Of a stretch of DNA of 64,000 bases, positions 39,664 to 49,111 are shown one piece after another (the stretch's first letter is position 1; each line of letters starts with the position of its first letter). Source of the stretch: JAKPAM01 sp047601745 (lineage in GTDB: Bacteria; Pseudomonadota; Gammaproteobacteria; Burkholderiales; Burkholderiaceae_E). Made by a program: the position numbers and the translations under genes. Below the pieces are notes generated by a model. That model did not search any database and was not told the DNA's origin. It was given only the letters and a program-made list of their open reading frames with translations. Where the stretch lies: assembly GCA_047601745.1 (NCBI GenBank), contig JASGIS010000001.1:868001-932000 (forward strand), in the 5' to 3' direction.

Positions 39664-42224
39664 TCGAAATTCGCTCCGGGTGGCGAGACGACGCGGCGCG
39701 GCGGCGAAGCCGGCGGCGCCGGCGCCGCTGACGACGGGGATCGCGGCGGCGAAGGCGGCACCGGTTTCACCGGCGTGGCGGGCGCCGCAGGCTTGACCTG
39801 CGGCGAAGGTGCCGCGGGCTTGGCCTGTGACGAAGGTACCGCGGGCTTGGCCTGCGATGCAGGGGTCGTGGGCTTGGCCTGCGATGAAGGGGCCGCGGGC
39901 TTCGCAGGCGATGGCACCGCCGAGGGCCTGGTCGGCGACGTCGGCGGAGCAGGCACCGCCGCTGGCTTGGCCGGTGGTGACGGCGAGGGAGGCGATGCTG
40001 CAGGCTTGGCCGCTGGTGACGACGGAGCAGGCTTGGTGGCTGGTGACGACGGAGCAGGCGATGCCGCTGGCTTGGTGACCGGTGACGACGGACCGGACGA
40101 TGCCGCTGGCTTGGCCGCTGGTGACGGCGGAGCAGGCACCGCCGCCGGCTTGGCCGCCGGTGACGGCGGGGCGGACGATGCCGCCGGCTTGGCCGCTGGC
40201 GACGACGGAGCGGGCACCGCCGCAGGCTTGGCCGCCGGTGACGGCGGGACCGGCGATGCCGCGGGCACCGCGGCCGGCGTGTCGCCGCTTACGGTCTCGG
40301 GCTCCAGGTCGTCCGGGATGTCGCGCATCTCGGGATCGTCGGCCTGGTTGTCCTCGGGCTGCGGGAACGGCATGTCCGTTTCCTTCGGCAGCTTGCCGAG
40401 CAGGTAGTAGTCGAACACCTTGCGCGCGATCGGCGCGGCCGATGCGGCGCCGAAGCCGCCATTCTCGACGATCAGCGCGAGCGCGATCTTCGGGTCTTCC
40501 ATCGGCGCGAACGCGATGAACAGCGAATGGTCGCGGAACCGCTCGGCGATGCGCCGCGCGTCGTAGCGCTCGTTCTGCTTGATGCCGATGACCTGCGCGG
40601 TGCCGGTCTTGCCGGCCGCCTTGTACTCGGCGCCGACGAACGCGGAGCGGCCGGTGCCCGAGACCATCACGTCGTGCATCGCGTTCTTGACCAGTTCGAA
40701 GTACTCGCGCCGGTAATCGAGCTGCGCGCTCGGCGTCCGCACGGTCTTCTCGCGCTCGCGCGTGACCGGATCCTCGATCTCGCGCACGACGTGCGGCTTC
40801 ATCACGGTACCGTCGTTGATGAGGATCGTCAGCGCATGCGCGAGCTGCAGCATCGTGAAGCTGTTGTAGCCCTGGCCGATGCCGATCGAAGGCGTCTCGC
40901 CGGGCAGCCACTTCTGTTTGTACCGCCGCATCTTCCAGGTCGACGACGGCAGGATGCCCGTCGATTCGTGCTCGAGATCGATGCCGGTCAACTGGCCGAA
41001 GCCCCACGGCTGCATGAAGTCGTGGATCTTGTCGACGCCCAGCTCATAGGCGGCGCTGTAGTAGTAGGTGTCCGACGATTTCTCGATCGACTTGCGCAGA
41101 TCGACGCTGCCGTGCCCGCCGGGCACCGAGTCGCGATACCGGTGGTTACCCAGCATGAAGAAGCCGGGGTCGCGGATCGCATAACCGGGCGCGCGCAGGC
41201 CGCTGCTGAGCACCAGCATCGCCATGAACGGCTTGTACGTCGAGCCGGGCGGGTAAGTGCCGCGCAGCGGCCGGTTCAGCAGCGGCTTGTTCGGATCCTC
41301 GTTCAGATCCTTCCAGGTCTGCGAGTCGATGCCGTCGATGAACAGGTTCGGATCGAAGGTCGGTTTGGACACCATCGCCAGCACGTCGCCGGTCTTCGGC
41401 TCGATCGCGACCAGCGCGCCGCGGCGATTGCCGTACCAGTCCTCGATCAGCTTCTGCAGCCGGATGTCGACCGACAGGATCAGGTTGGCGCCGGGCACCG
41501 CCGGCGTACGCGACAGCGAGCGAACGGTGCGGCCGCCGGCCGAGACCTCGACCTCCTCGGTGCCGGCCTGGCCGTGCAGACGGCTCTCGTACGACAGCTC
41601 GACGCCGGTCTTGCCGATATGCGTGGAGCCGGCGTAGTTGGTCGACAGGCCGGCGTCGTCGAGCCGCTGCTTGTCGGCCGGCGAGATGCGGCCGATGTAG
41701 CCGAGCACGTGCGCGCCGGTCTCGCCCAGCGGATACTCGCGGAACTGGCGCGCGCGCACCTCGACGCCGCGATATTGGAACCGCATCGCGGCGAGCTTGG
41801 CGACCTCTTCATCGGTCAGGCGCGTCTTCAGCGGCACGGAGTCGTAGTTGCGCGAATCCTCGAGCAGGCGCTTGAAGCGCCGCCGGTCGCGCGGCGGGAT
41901 CTCGACGATCTCGTTGAGCAGGTCGATCGTGCGGTCGATGCTCTGTTCGAGTTCGCTGGGCACGAGCTCGAGCGTGTAGGCCGACACGTTGTCGGCCAGC
42001 AGCAGGCCGTTGCGGTCGTAGATCAGGCCGCGCGACGGCGGCACCGGCACCAGCGAGATCCGGTTGTCCTCGGCCTGCGCGTGGAACTGCTCGAAGCGGT
42101 AGATCTGCAGGAACGCCAGCCGCGCGGCCAGCAGCGAGAAGCACAACACGACGAACGCGAGCGCCACGCCCAGCCGCAGCCTTAGGCGGTACAGGTCCTG
42201 TTCGGGATTGCGGACTTCGACCAT
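39660..42224 (-). CDS. mrdA: Penicillin-binding protein 2 with long Pro/Ala/Lys-rich tail
   Basis: Residues 1 to about 625 are PBP2: a membrane anchor near 17-40, a pedestal domain and a transpeptidase domain with S328-TYK, SSD (383-385) and KTG (539-541). It cross-links peptidoglycan in rod elongation. The usual length is about 630-780 aa; here residues about 645-854 form a periplasmic tail of repeated SPAAKPA-, PAPPSPA- and SQAKPA-like units (DNA 39663-40292). Such a tail could bind the cell wall or only be a slippage product. The gene overlaps rodA and lies 17 bp after mreD. Confidence 0.96.
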   Translation of the reverse strand: MVEVRNPEQDLYRLRLRLGVALAFVVLCFSLLAARLAFLQIYRFEQFHAQAEDNRISLVPVPPSRGLIYDRNGLLLADNVSAYTLELVPSELEQSIDRTIDLLNEIVEIPPRDRRRFKRLLEDSRNYDSVPLKTRLTDEEVAKLAAMRFQYRGVEVRARQFREYPLGETGAHVLGYIGRISPADKQRLDDAGLSTNYAGSTHIGKTGVELSYESRLHGQAGTEEVEVSAGGRTVRSLSRTPAVPGANLILSVDIRLQKLIEDWYGNRRGALVAIEPKTGDVLAMVSKPTFDPNLFIDGIDSQTWKDLNEDPNKPLLNRPLRGTYPPGSTYKPFMAMLVLSSGLRAPGYAIRDPGFFMLGNHRYRDSVPGGHGSVDLRKSIEKSSDTYYYSAAYELGVDKIHDFMQPWGFGQLTGIDLEHESTGILPSSTWKMRRYKQKWLPGETPSIGIGQGYNSFTMLQLAHALTILINDGTVMKPHVVREIEDPVTREREKTVRTPSAQLDYRREYFELVKNAMHDVMVSGTGRSAFVGAEYKAAGKTGTAQVIGIKQNERYDARRIAERFRDHSLFIAFAPMEDPKIALALIVENGGFGAASAAPIARKVFDYYLLGKLPKETDMPFPQPEDNQADDPEMRDIPDDLEPETVSGDTPAAVPAASPVPPSPAAKPAAVPAPSSPAAKPAASSAPPSPAAKPAAVPAPPSPAAKPAASSGPSSPVTKPAASPAPSSPATKPAPSSPAAKPAASPPSPSPPAKPAAVPAPPTSPTRPSAVPSPAKPAAPSSQAKPTTPASQAKPAVPSSQAKPAAPSPQVKPAAPATPVKPVPPSPPRSPSSAAPAPPASPPRRVVSPPGANFE

Positions 42225-42241
42225 CGCGCGGCGCGGCGCTC

Positions 42242-42757
42242 CTAGATCGGCCGGTCTTCGTCGCGCTCGACCGCGCGGCGCTGCGGCGCCAGCAACAGCC
42301 AGTCGGCGAGCGGCCACAGCACGGCCGACGCCAGCGGCGCCTGGAAGTACGACCAGTCGGGCACGGCGCCGCCGACGGCCATGCGCACCAGCAGCGAAAT
42401 GAACCGCGCGACGACGAACAGCGGCAGCAGGTGCAGCATCTGGCCGATCGGGCCGAACCACGGCACGCGCCGGTGCATGCTGATCGCGCCGTACGACAGG
42501 ATCGTGTACGCGAGCGCGTGCTCGCCGAGCAGCGACGCGTCGTGCACGTCCATCACGAGGCCGAACAGGAACGCGATGCCGATGCCGACCTTGCGCGGCT
42601 GATGGATGTTCCAGAACACCAGCACCAGCGCGAGGAAATCGGGCACCCACGGCAGCCGGCCCCACGGCAGCACGTTCAGGATGAACGCGACCAGCATCGT
42701 GAACGCGATGAACGCCCGGTTGGCCGGCAGCAGCAGGTACTCGGTGCGATGCATCAT
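42242..42757 (-). CDS. mreD: Rod shape-determining protein MreD
   Basis: A 171-residue inner-membrane protein with about five helices, including FLFGLVMDVHDASLLGEHALAYT, the MreD signature. It bridges MreB and MreC in the elongation complex. Two consecutive ATGs (42757, 42754) directly follow the mreC TAG; a GAGGGTAGG stretch sits upstream. Confidence 0.95.
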   Translation of the reverse strand: MMHRTEYLLLPANRAFIAFTMLVAFILNVLPWGRLPWVPDFLALVLVFWNIHQPRKVGIGIAFLFGLVMDVHDASLLGEHALAYTILSYGAISMHRRVPWFGPIGQMLHLLPLFVVARFISLLVRMAVGGAVPDWSYFQAPLASAVLWPLADWLLLAPQRRAVERDEDRPI

Positions 42758-43684
42758 CTACCTACCCTCCTCGGCCGCCTCGATCGCGCGCTTGCGGGCG
42801 GCCGCCGCGCCCGCCGGCTCGGGCGGCGGCGGCGGCGGCGGCGGCAGCGTGCTCTTGTCGACCAGCAGCACCAGGACCATCTTGGCCTGGTCGACGCCCG
42901 CCACCGGTTCGAGCAGGATCCGCGAGAACGACGACGAAGTACCGGTGCGGTCGATCTGCTTGACGCGCGCCACCGGCAGCCCCGGTGGGTAGATGCCGTC
43001 CAGGCCCGACGTGACCAGCAGGTCGGCAGGCCGGACCTCGCTGCTGGCCGACAGGTAGCGAAGCTCCATCGCGCCGGCGCCGGCGCCATAAGCGACCGAG
43101 CGCAGGTTGGTGCGCTGCACCTCGACCGGAATCGTGCTGCCGCGATCGGTCAGCAGCGTCACTTCGCTCGAATGCGAGAACACGCGCGTGACCTGACCGA
43201 CGACGCCCTTGGCGTCGATCACCGGCTGGCCCGGCAGCAGGCCGTGGTGCATGCCCTTGTCGAGCACGATCTTGCGCGAGAACGGATCGCGGGCGTCGTA
43301 CAGCACCTCGGCCATCACCGACTTGACCGCCGTGCGCTCGCGCACGCCGAACAGCTCGCGCAGGCGGGCGTTCTCGGCGGCGAGCTGCTCGGCCTGCAGC
43401 AGCGTCTTGGCGTTGACGGCCTCGACCCGGCGCAGTTCGAGATTCTCCTCGCGCAGCCGGTTGATCTCGCCCGTGTATTCGAGCGAGAACGTCAGCACGT
43501 CGCGCGGCAGCAGCAGCGTGCGCTGCAGCGGATACAGCGCGCTGCCCAGGCCCTGGCGGAACGTGGCCAGCGTGCCGAAGCGCGAATCGACGATCAGCAA
43601 TGCGATCGCCAGCGCCGCGAAGAAGATCAGTCGCGCGTGGGCGGAAGGGCCTTGATTGAAGAAGGGAGGCGGGCTGCGGTCCAT
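42758..43684 (-). CDS. mreC: Rod shape-determining protein MreC
   Basis: A 308-residue periplasmic scaffold: one N-terminal membrane helix (about 17-35), a coiled coil (about 72-115: INRLREENLELRRVEAVNAKTLL...) and two beta-barrel domains (KGVVGQVTRVF..., LLVTSGLDGIYPPGLPVARV). A run of eight Pro near the C-terminus and an Ala-rich end are unusual additions. It sits between mreB and mreD on the same strand. Confidence 0.96.
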   Translation of the reverse strand: MDRSPPPFFNQGPSAHARLIFFAALAIALLIVDSRFGTLATFRQGLGSALYPLQRTLLLPRDVLTFSLEYTGEINRLREENLELRRVEAVNAKTLLQAEQLAAENARLRELFGVRERTAVKSVMAEVLYDARDPFSRKIVLDKGMHHGLLPGQPVIDAKGVVGQVTRVFSHSSEVTLLTDRGSTIPVEVQRTNLRSVAYGAGAGAMELRYLSASSEVRPADLLVTSGLDGIYPPGLPVARVKQIDRTGTSSSFSRILLEPVAGVDQAKMVLVLLVDKSTLPPPPPPPPEPAGAAAARKRAIEAAEEGR

Positions 43685-43783
43685 CTGGCTGCCATCGAAC
43701 GTCGCGATCGGCGGAGGAGGCGGGCGCCTCGGCAGGCTGGCTGGCGGTCGCGACGCGCTCGCGTCGGCCGGCCCCGCGCCGGA

Positions 43784-44827
43784 TCACTCGTTGGTGAAGA
43801 TCGTACCGAGTTTGTCCATCCGCTCGAGCGCCATGCCGCAGCCGCGCACGACGCAGGTCAGCGGATCCTCGGCCACCAGGACCGGCAGGCCGGTTTCTTC
43901 CATCAGCAGCCGGTCCAGGTCGCGCAGCAGCGCGCCGCCGCCGGTCAGCATCACGCCGCGCTCGGTGATGTCGGCGCCCAGTTCGGGCGGCGTCTGCTCG
44001 AGCGCGATCTTGACCGCCGAGACGATCTGGTTCAGCGGATCGGTCAGCGCCTCGAGGATCTCGTTCGACGACACGGTGAAGCTGCGCGGAATGCCTTCGG
44101 ACAGGTTGCGGCCCTTGACTTCCATTTCCTTGACCTCGGAGCCGGGAAAGGCCGAACCGATCGACTTCTTGATGTGCTCGGCCGTCTGCTCGCCGATCAG
44201 CATCCCGTAGTTGCGGCGGATGTAGTTGACGATCGCTTCGTCGAACTTGTCGCCGCCGACGCGCACCGAGCCCTTGTACACCATGCCGCCCAGCGAGATC
44301 ACGCCGACCTCGGTCGTGCCGCCGCCGATGTCGACGACCATCGAGCCGGACGCCTCGGACACCGGCAGGCCGGCGCCGATCGCCGCCGCCATCGGCTCCT
44401 CGATCAGGTAGACCTGCGACGCGCCGGCGCCCAGCGCCGATTCGCGGATCGCGCGGCGCTCGACCTGCGTCGAGCCGCAGGGCACGCAGATGATGATGCG
44501 CGGGCTCGGCGAGAACAGCCGCGATTCGTGCACCATGCGGATGAACTGCTTGAGCATCTGCTCGGTGACGGTGAAGTCGGCGATGACGCCGTCCTTCATC
44601 GGGCGGATCGCCTCGATGTTTCCGGGCACCTTGCCCAGCATCTGCTTGGCTTCGCCGCCTACCGCGGCGATGGTCTTCTTGCCGTTGGGCCCGCCTTCCT
44701 GACGGATCGCGACGACCGACGGCTCATCGAGCACGATCCCCTTGCCGCGCACGTAGATCAGCGTGTTGGCCGTCCCCAGGTCGATCGCCAGATCGTTGGA
44801 GAAGTATTTGCGGAATAACCCCAGCAT
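43784..44827 (-). CDS. mreB: Actin-like cell-shape protein MreB
   Basis: A 347-residue MreB of the normal length. The N-terminal amphipathic FRKYFSNDLAIDLGTANTL, the ATP-binding DIGGGTTEVGV and VMLTGGGALLRDLD motifs are all present. It polymerises under the membrane and guides wall synthesis. It is first of the mreBCD-mrdA-rodA operon and is divergent from gatC. Confidence 0.98.
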   Translation of the reverse strand: MLGLFRKYFSNDLAIDLGTANTLIYVRGKGIVLDEPSVVAIRQEGGPNGKKTIAAVGGEAKQMLGKVPGNIEAIRPMKDGVIADFTVTEQMLKQFIRMVHESRLFSPSPRIIICVPCGSTQVERRAIRESALGAGASQVYLIEEPMAAAIGAGLPVSEASGSMVVDIGGGTTEVGVISLGGMVYKGSVRVGGDKFDEAIVNYIRRNYGMLIGEQTAEHIKKSIGSAFPGSEVKEMEVKGRNLSEGIPRSFTVSSNEILEALTDPLNQIVSAVKIALEQTPPELGADITERGVMLTGGGALLRDLDRLLMEETGLPVLVAEDPLTCVVRGCGMALERMDKLGTIFTNE

Positions 44828-44855
44828 GGATGGCTGTGCCCAATAGTCAACTTAT

Positions 44856-44912
44856 TTGAGAAATGGCCTGAATCATACCGTATAATTATTTGGTATATCG
44901 ATGATTTTTCAA
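44856..44912. promoter_or_regulatory. Overlapping divergent promoters of mreB and gatC
   Basis: For mreB (minus strand): TTGAAA (44912-44907), a 16-bp spacer and AATAAT (44890-44885), 58 bp before the ATG. For gatC (plus strand): TTGAGA (44856-44861), 19-bp spacer and TATAAT (44881-44886), giving a leader of about 215 nt. The two -10 boxes overlap. ATACC/GGTAT (44875-44879, 44892-44896) form an inverted repeat around them. This is an AT-rich island in GC-rich DNA. Confidence 0.6.
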
Positions 44913-45108
44913 ACTTTTCCTGGCCCTTTTCCACATATCCAACGACCACTTCGAAGGTCGGCGGAGCGGCGCCGGAGCGGTCGCGCGCCTCGGCAAAAAC
45001 CCCTATCGTAGAGCCCATCGCCCCGCTTGCCCAATGGCGCCGGCCCGGTTGTTGTATCGGCGTCGGTTCATGCCGGCGAGCGGGCCGCGCAACCCCCTCT
45101 TTTCCGTC

Positions 45109-45396
45109 ATGTCACTGACCCACGAAGACGTTCGCCGCATCGCCACGCTGGCCCGGCTCGAGCTGGACGAGGCCGAAGGCGCGGCGATGCTCGAGCAACT
45201 GAACCAGGTATTCACGCTGATCGAAGCGCTCAAGGCCGAGGACACGACCGGCGTCGAGCCGATGACCCACGCGCAGGCCCTGTCGTTGCGGCTGCGCGAC
45301 GACGTCGTCACCGAGCACGACCATCGCGACGACTACCAGCGCCCGGCTCCGGCCGTCGAGCAGGGGCTGTACCTCGTGCCCAAGGTGCTCGAATGA
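45109..45396 (+). CDS. gatC: Glutamyl/aspartyl-tRNA amidotransferase subunit C
   Basis: A 95-residue GatC: LTHEDVRRIATLARLELDEAE at the start and the C-terminal QRPAPAVEQGLYLVPKVLE, both typical. It stabilises the GatA-GatB complex that turns misacylated Glu-tRNA(Gln) or Asp-tRNA(Asn) into the correct amide forms. ATG 45109 is used by homology; no clear Shine-Dalgarno. It overlaps gatA in ATGA. Confidence 0.96.
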   Translation: MSLTHEDVRRIATLARLELDEAEGAAMLEQLNQVFTLIEALKAEDTTGVEPMTHAQALSLRLRDDVVTEHDHRDDYQRPAPAVEQGLYLVPKVLE

Positions 45397-46853
45397 GCGC
45401 GCCGCACACGTTGTCGGTGGCCGAGCTGCGCGCCGGCCTGGATGCGCGCCGGTTCTCGGCCGAGGAGCTGGCGCGGCACTTCCTGTCGCGCATCGAGGCC
45501 AGCGAGCTGAACGCGTTCATCGACGTGCGGCCCGAGCTGACGCTGGCGCAGGCGCGCGAGGCCGACCGGCGCCTGGCCGCCGGCGAACGCGCGCCGCTGC
45601 TGGGCGTGCCGTTGTCGCACAAGGACATCTTCGTGATGCGCGGCTGGCGCTCGACGGCCGGCTCGCGGATGCTGGCCGACTACGTGAGTCCGTTCGACGC
45701 GACGGTCGTCGAGCGGCTGCAACAGGCCGGCGCCGTGTGCCTGGGCAAGACCAACTGCGACGAATTCGCGATGGGCTCGGCCAACGAGAACTCGTACTTC
45801 GGCCCGGTGCGCAACCCCTGGGACGCCGCCGCGATCGCCGGCGGTTCGTCGGGCGGCGCGGCCGCATCGGTGGCCGCCGGCCTGGCGCCGCTGGCCACCG
45901 GCACCGACACCGGCGGCTCGGTGCGCCAACCGGCGGCGATGTGCGGCGTCACCGGCATCAAACCCACTTATGGCCGCGTGTCGCGCTACGGGATGATCGC
46001 GTTCGCGTCCAGCCTGGACCAGGGCGGCGCGATCGGCCGCTCGGCCGCCGACTGCGCGCTGCTGCTCGACGCGATGGCCGGCTTCGATCCGCGCGACTCG
46101 ACGAGCCTGACCGAACCCGATCGCGAGGACTTCGGACGCGACCTGGACAAGCCGCTGGCCGGCCTGCGCATCGGCGTGCCCGCCGAGTTCTTCGCCGACG
46201 GCCTGGACGACGACGTGCGCGCGGCGATCGACGCGGCGATCGCGCAGCTCGAAGCGCTGGGCGCGACGCGGCGCGAGATCCGCCTGCCGCGCACCCGGCT
46301 GGCGATCCCGGCGTACTACGTGATCGCGCCGGCCGAGGCGTCGAGCAACCTGTCGCGCTTCGACGGCGTGCGCTACGGCCATCGCGCCGCCGAATACGGC
46401 GACCTGAACGACATGTACCGCAAGAGCCGCGCCGAAGGCTTCGGCCGCGAGGTGCGGCGACGGATCCTGGTCGGCACGTACGTGCTGTCGCACGGCTACT
46501 ACGACGCTTATTACCTGCAGGCGCAGAAGCTGCGCCGGCTGATCGCCGACGACTTCCGGCGCGCGCTGGCCGACGTCGACGTCATCGCCGGACCGGTCTC
46601 GCCGACCGTGGCCTGGAACCTCGGCGAGCGCGGCGACGATCCGGTGCGCAACTACCTGGCCGACATCTTCACGCTGCCGGCATCGCTGGCCGGTCTGCCC
46701 GGCATGTCGGTGCCGGCCGGCTTCGGTCGCGGCGGCCGTCCGATCGGCCTGCAGTTGATCGGTGACTACTTCGCCGAGAGCCGGCTGCTGAACGTCGCGC
46801 ACCAGTTCCAGCAAGCGACCGACTGGCACCGCCGCGTGCCGGCCGGCGACTGA
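45393..46853 (+). CDS. gatA: Glutamyl/aspartyl-tRNA amidotransferase subunit A
   Basis: A 486-residue amidase-signature enzyme. The Ser-cisSer-Lys set is K77 (GVPLSHKD), S152 (GGSSGG) and S176 (TDTGGSVR), matching the spacing of known GatA (K79/S154/S178 in S. aureus). It releases ammonia from glutamine for tRNA amidation by GatB. Start ATG overlaps the gatC stop. Confidence 0.98.
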   Translation: MSAPHTLSVAELRAGLDARRFSAEELARHFLSRIEASELNAFIDVRPELTLAQAREADRRLAAGERAPLLGVPLSHKDIFVMRGWRSTAGSRMLADYVSPFDATVVERLQQAGAVCLGKTNCDEFAMGSANENSYFGPVRNPWDAAAIAGGSSGGAAASVAAGLAPLATGTDTGGSVRQPAAMCGVTGIKPTYGRVSRYGMIAFASSLDQGGAIGRSAADCALLLDAMAGFDPRDSTSLTEPDREDFGRDLDKPLAGLRIGVPAEFFADGLDDDVRAAIDAAIAQLEALGATRREIRLPRTRLAIPAYYVIAPAEASSNLSRFDGVRYGHRAAEYGDLNDMYRKSRAEGFGREVRRRILVGTYVLSHGYYDAYYLQAQKLRRLIADDFRRALADVDVIAGPVSPTVAWNLGERGDDPVRNYLADIFTLPASLAGLPGMSVPAGFGRGGRPIGLQLIGDYFAESRLLNVAHQFQQATDWHRRVPAGD

Positions 46854-46865
46854 GAGGACAACGCG

Positions 46866-47405
46866 ATGACCCCCGACATCCCGCTCGACGACCGGCCCTC
46901 GCCCGGCAAGCCATCACCCGGCAAGCCCTCGGCCGATGCGCTGGCCATGCGCGCCACCGGCCGCGCGCGCGGCTGGCGCGTCGCCGCGCTGGCACTGGCC
47001 ACGGTGCTGCTGGGCTCGTGCGCGTTGCCCGGCAAGACGCCGATCGCCTATCGCGCGATCAACCTCGACGGCCGCTGCGCGCAGACCGAGGAAGACGGTT
47101 TTCGCGAGAACGCGACGCTGAAGGTCACCGACAACGTCGTGCAGTCGCTGCAATGGCAGTTGTCGGTCGGCAAGCGCGGCGGGTGCCGCTTCAACGGCAC
47201 CGACTTCCGCCAGGTGCAGAGCCGGCCGCACATCGAGCTGCGCGCCCGCGACGGCGGCGGCTGCAAGCTGATGATCTGGCGCGACGACCGCCGCATCACG
47301 CTCGCGCACGCCGGCTGCGAATCGCGCTGCACCGGCAACATCTACGACGAAGCCTGGCCGGTGATGTTCGACCCGTCCAGCGGCGCCTGCGCGTCGACGC
47401 GCTGA
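46866..47405 (+). CDS. Putative lipoprotein between gatA and gatB
   Basis: A 179-residue protein with a lipobox LLGSC (Cys52) after a hydrophobic stretch (38-50), so it is likely a lipoprotein. The start at ATG 46866 has GAGAGGA upstream; the 27-residue N-terminal extension holds a PSPGK repeat, and ATG 46947 (residue 28) would give a normal lipoprotein signal. The mature part has six Cys, possibly in disulfides, and no family I recognise. It sits 12 bp after gatA and 55 bp before gatB, splitting an otherwise universal pair. Confidence 0.75.
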   Translation: MTPDIPLDDRPSPGKPSPGKPSADALAMRATGRARGWRVAALALATVLLGSCALPGKTPIAYRAINLDGRCAQTEEDGFRENATLKVTDNVVQSLQWQLSVGKRGGCRFNGTDFRQVQSRPHIELRARDGGGCKLMIWRDDRRITLAHAGCESRCTGNIYDEAWPVMFDPSSGACASTR

Positions 47406-47460
47406 CGACGCGCCGCCCGCCGACGTCCCCGCCCACCCCGCCATCCCGTTTCGCCACACC

Positions 47461-49101
47461 ATGTCGACGCCTTCCTCCTCCGAGACCCGCCCCTTCGACG
47501 CCGGCGCGCGGCCCGCTCTGGTCCGCGGCGCCGACGGCAAGCCCTGGGAAGTCGTGATCGGCCTAGAAACCCACGCGCAGCTTCGCACCCGATCGAAGAT
47601 CTTCTCCGGCTCGTCGACGGCCTTCGGCGCGGCGCCCAACACGCAGGCCTCGCCGGTCGACCTCGCACTGCCCGGCGTGCTGCCGGTGATGAACCGCGCG
47701 GCCGTCGAATGCGCGATCCGCCTGGGCCTGGCGGTCGGCGCCGCGATCGCGCCGCGCTCGGTGTTCGCGCGCAAGAACTACTTCTATCCGGACCTGCCGA
47801 AGGGTTACCAGATCAGCCAGTACGAGATCCCGGTCGTGGCCGGCGGCGGCCTGACCGTGCTGTGGACCGACGACGACAAGCCCGGCTCGGCACCGCAGCA
47901 GCGCTTCGTCCGGCTGACGCGCGCGCACCTCGAGGAAGACGCCGGCAAGTCGCTGCACGAAGAAGCGATGCGCGCGCTCGGCGGCGTCGCGATGAGCGGA
48001 CTGTCGGGCATCGACCTGAACCGCGCCGGCACGCCGCTGCTCGAGATCGTCACCGAGCCGGACATCCGCTCGGCCCGCGAGGCCGTCGCCTATGCGAAGG
48101 CGCTGCACGGCCTGGTCACCTGGCTGGACATCTGCGACGGCAACATGCAGGAAGGCTCGTTCCGCTGCGACGCCAACGTCTCGGTGCGGCCGGCGGGCAG
48201 CACGGCGTTCGGCACGCGCTGCGAGATCAAGAACCTGAACTCGTTCCGCTTCCTCGAACGGGCGATCGACTTCGAGGTGCGCCGCCAGATCGAGCTGATC
48301 GAGGACGGCGGCACCGTCGTGCAGGAGACGCGCCTGTACGACCCCGACCGCGACGAGACGCGATCGATGCGCAGCAAGGAAGACGCGCACGACTATCGCT
48401 ACTTCCCCGACCCCGACCTGCCGCCGCTGGTCATCGAGAACGGTTGGGTCGAGACGGTCCGCGCCGCGCTGCCCGAGCTGCCGGCCGGCAAGCGCCAGCG
48501 CTTCACCGACGAGTACGGGCTGTCCGCGTACGAGGCGGCGACGCTGACCGCGAGCCGGGCGATGGCCGACTGGTACGACGCGCTGGTCGCCGCGCTGGTC
48601 GCGCTGACCGGGGCGACGCACGCCAAGCCGGCCGCCAACTGGATGCTCGGCGAGCTGTCGGCCGCGCTGAACCGCGATGACGTCGCGATCGAATCGGCGC
48701 CGATCCGCCCGACGCAGCTCGCGGCGCTGATCCGCCGCGTCGTCGACGGCACGATCTCGAACAAGGGCGGCAAGGACGTGTTCCAGGCGCTGTGGAGCCA
48801 GCCGGCCGCCGGCGCGGACGCGGCGGCCGACGCCGACGCCAAGGCCAACGCCAAGGCCGACGCCGCCCGCGTCGACGCGCTGATCGAATCGCTGGGCCTG
48901 CGCCAGATCAGCGACGCCGGCGCGCTGCAGGCGATCGTCGACCAGGTCGTCGCCGCCAACCCGAAGTCGGTCGAGGAGTTCAAGGCCGGCAAGGAAAAGG
49001 CGTTCAACGCGCTGGTCGGCCAGGTGATGAAGGCCTCGCGCGGCAAGGCCAACCCGCAACAGGTCAACGAGCTGCTGCGCGCCCGGCTGGACGCGTCGTG
49101 A
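47461..49101 (+). CDS. gatB: Glutamyl/aspartyl-tRNA amidotransferase subunit B
   Basis: A 546-residue GatB, slightly longer than the usual 480-500. The kinase-like core has VIGLETHAQL, DLALPGVLP, RKNYFYPDLPKGYQISQ and YFPDPDLPPL; the C-terminal YqeY domain binds tRNA. An Ala/Asp/Lys-rich insert (about 450-475, DNA 48808-48873) separates two helices of the tail domain and likely arose by repeat expansion. The 24-residue N-terminus is also longer than usual. Confidence 0.97.
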   Translation: MSTPSSSETRPFDAGARPALVRGADGKPWEVVIGLETHAQLRTRSKIFSGSSTAFGAAPNTQASPVDLALPGVLPVMNRAAVECAIRLGLAVGAAIAPRSVFARKNYFYPDLPKGYQISQYEIPVVAGGGLTVLWTDDDKPGSAPQQRFVRLTRAHLEEDAGKSLHEEAMRALGGVAMSGLSGIDLNRAGTPLLEIVTEPDIRSAREAVAYAKALHGLVTWLDICDGNMQEGSFRCDANVSVRPAGSTAFGTRCEIKNLNSFRFLERAIDFEVRRQIELIEDGGTVVQETRLYDPDRDETRSMRSKEDAHDYRYFPDPDLPPLVIENGWVETVRAALPELPAGKRQRFTDEYGLSAYEAATLTASRAMADWYDALVAALVALTGATHAKPAANWMLGELSAALNRDDVAIESAPIRPTQLAALIRRVVDGTISNKGGKDVFQALWSQPAAGADAAADADAKANAKADAARVDALIESLGLRQISDAGALQAIVDQVVAANPKSVEEFKAGKEKAFNALVGQVMKASRGKANPQQVNELLRARLDAS

Positions 49102-49111
49102 GGGCGGCCCG

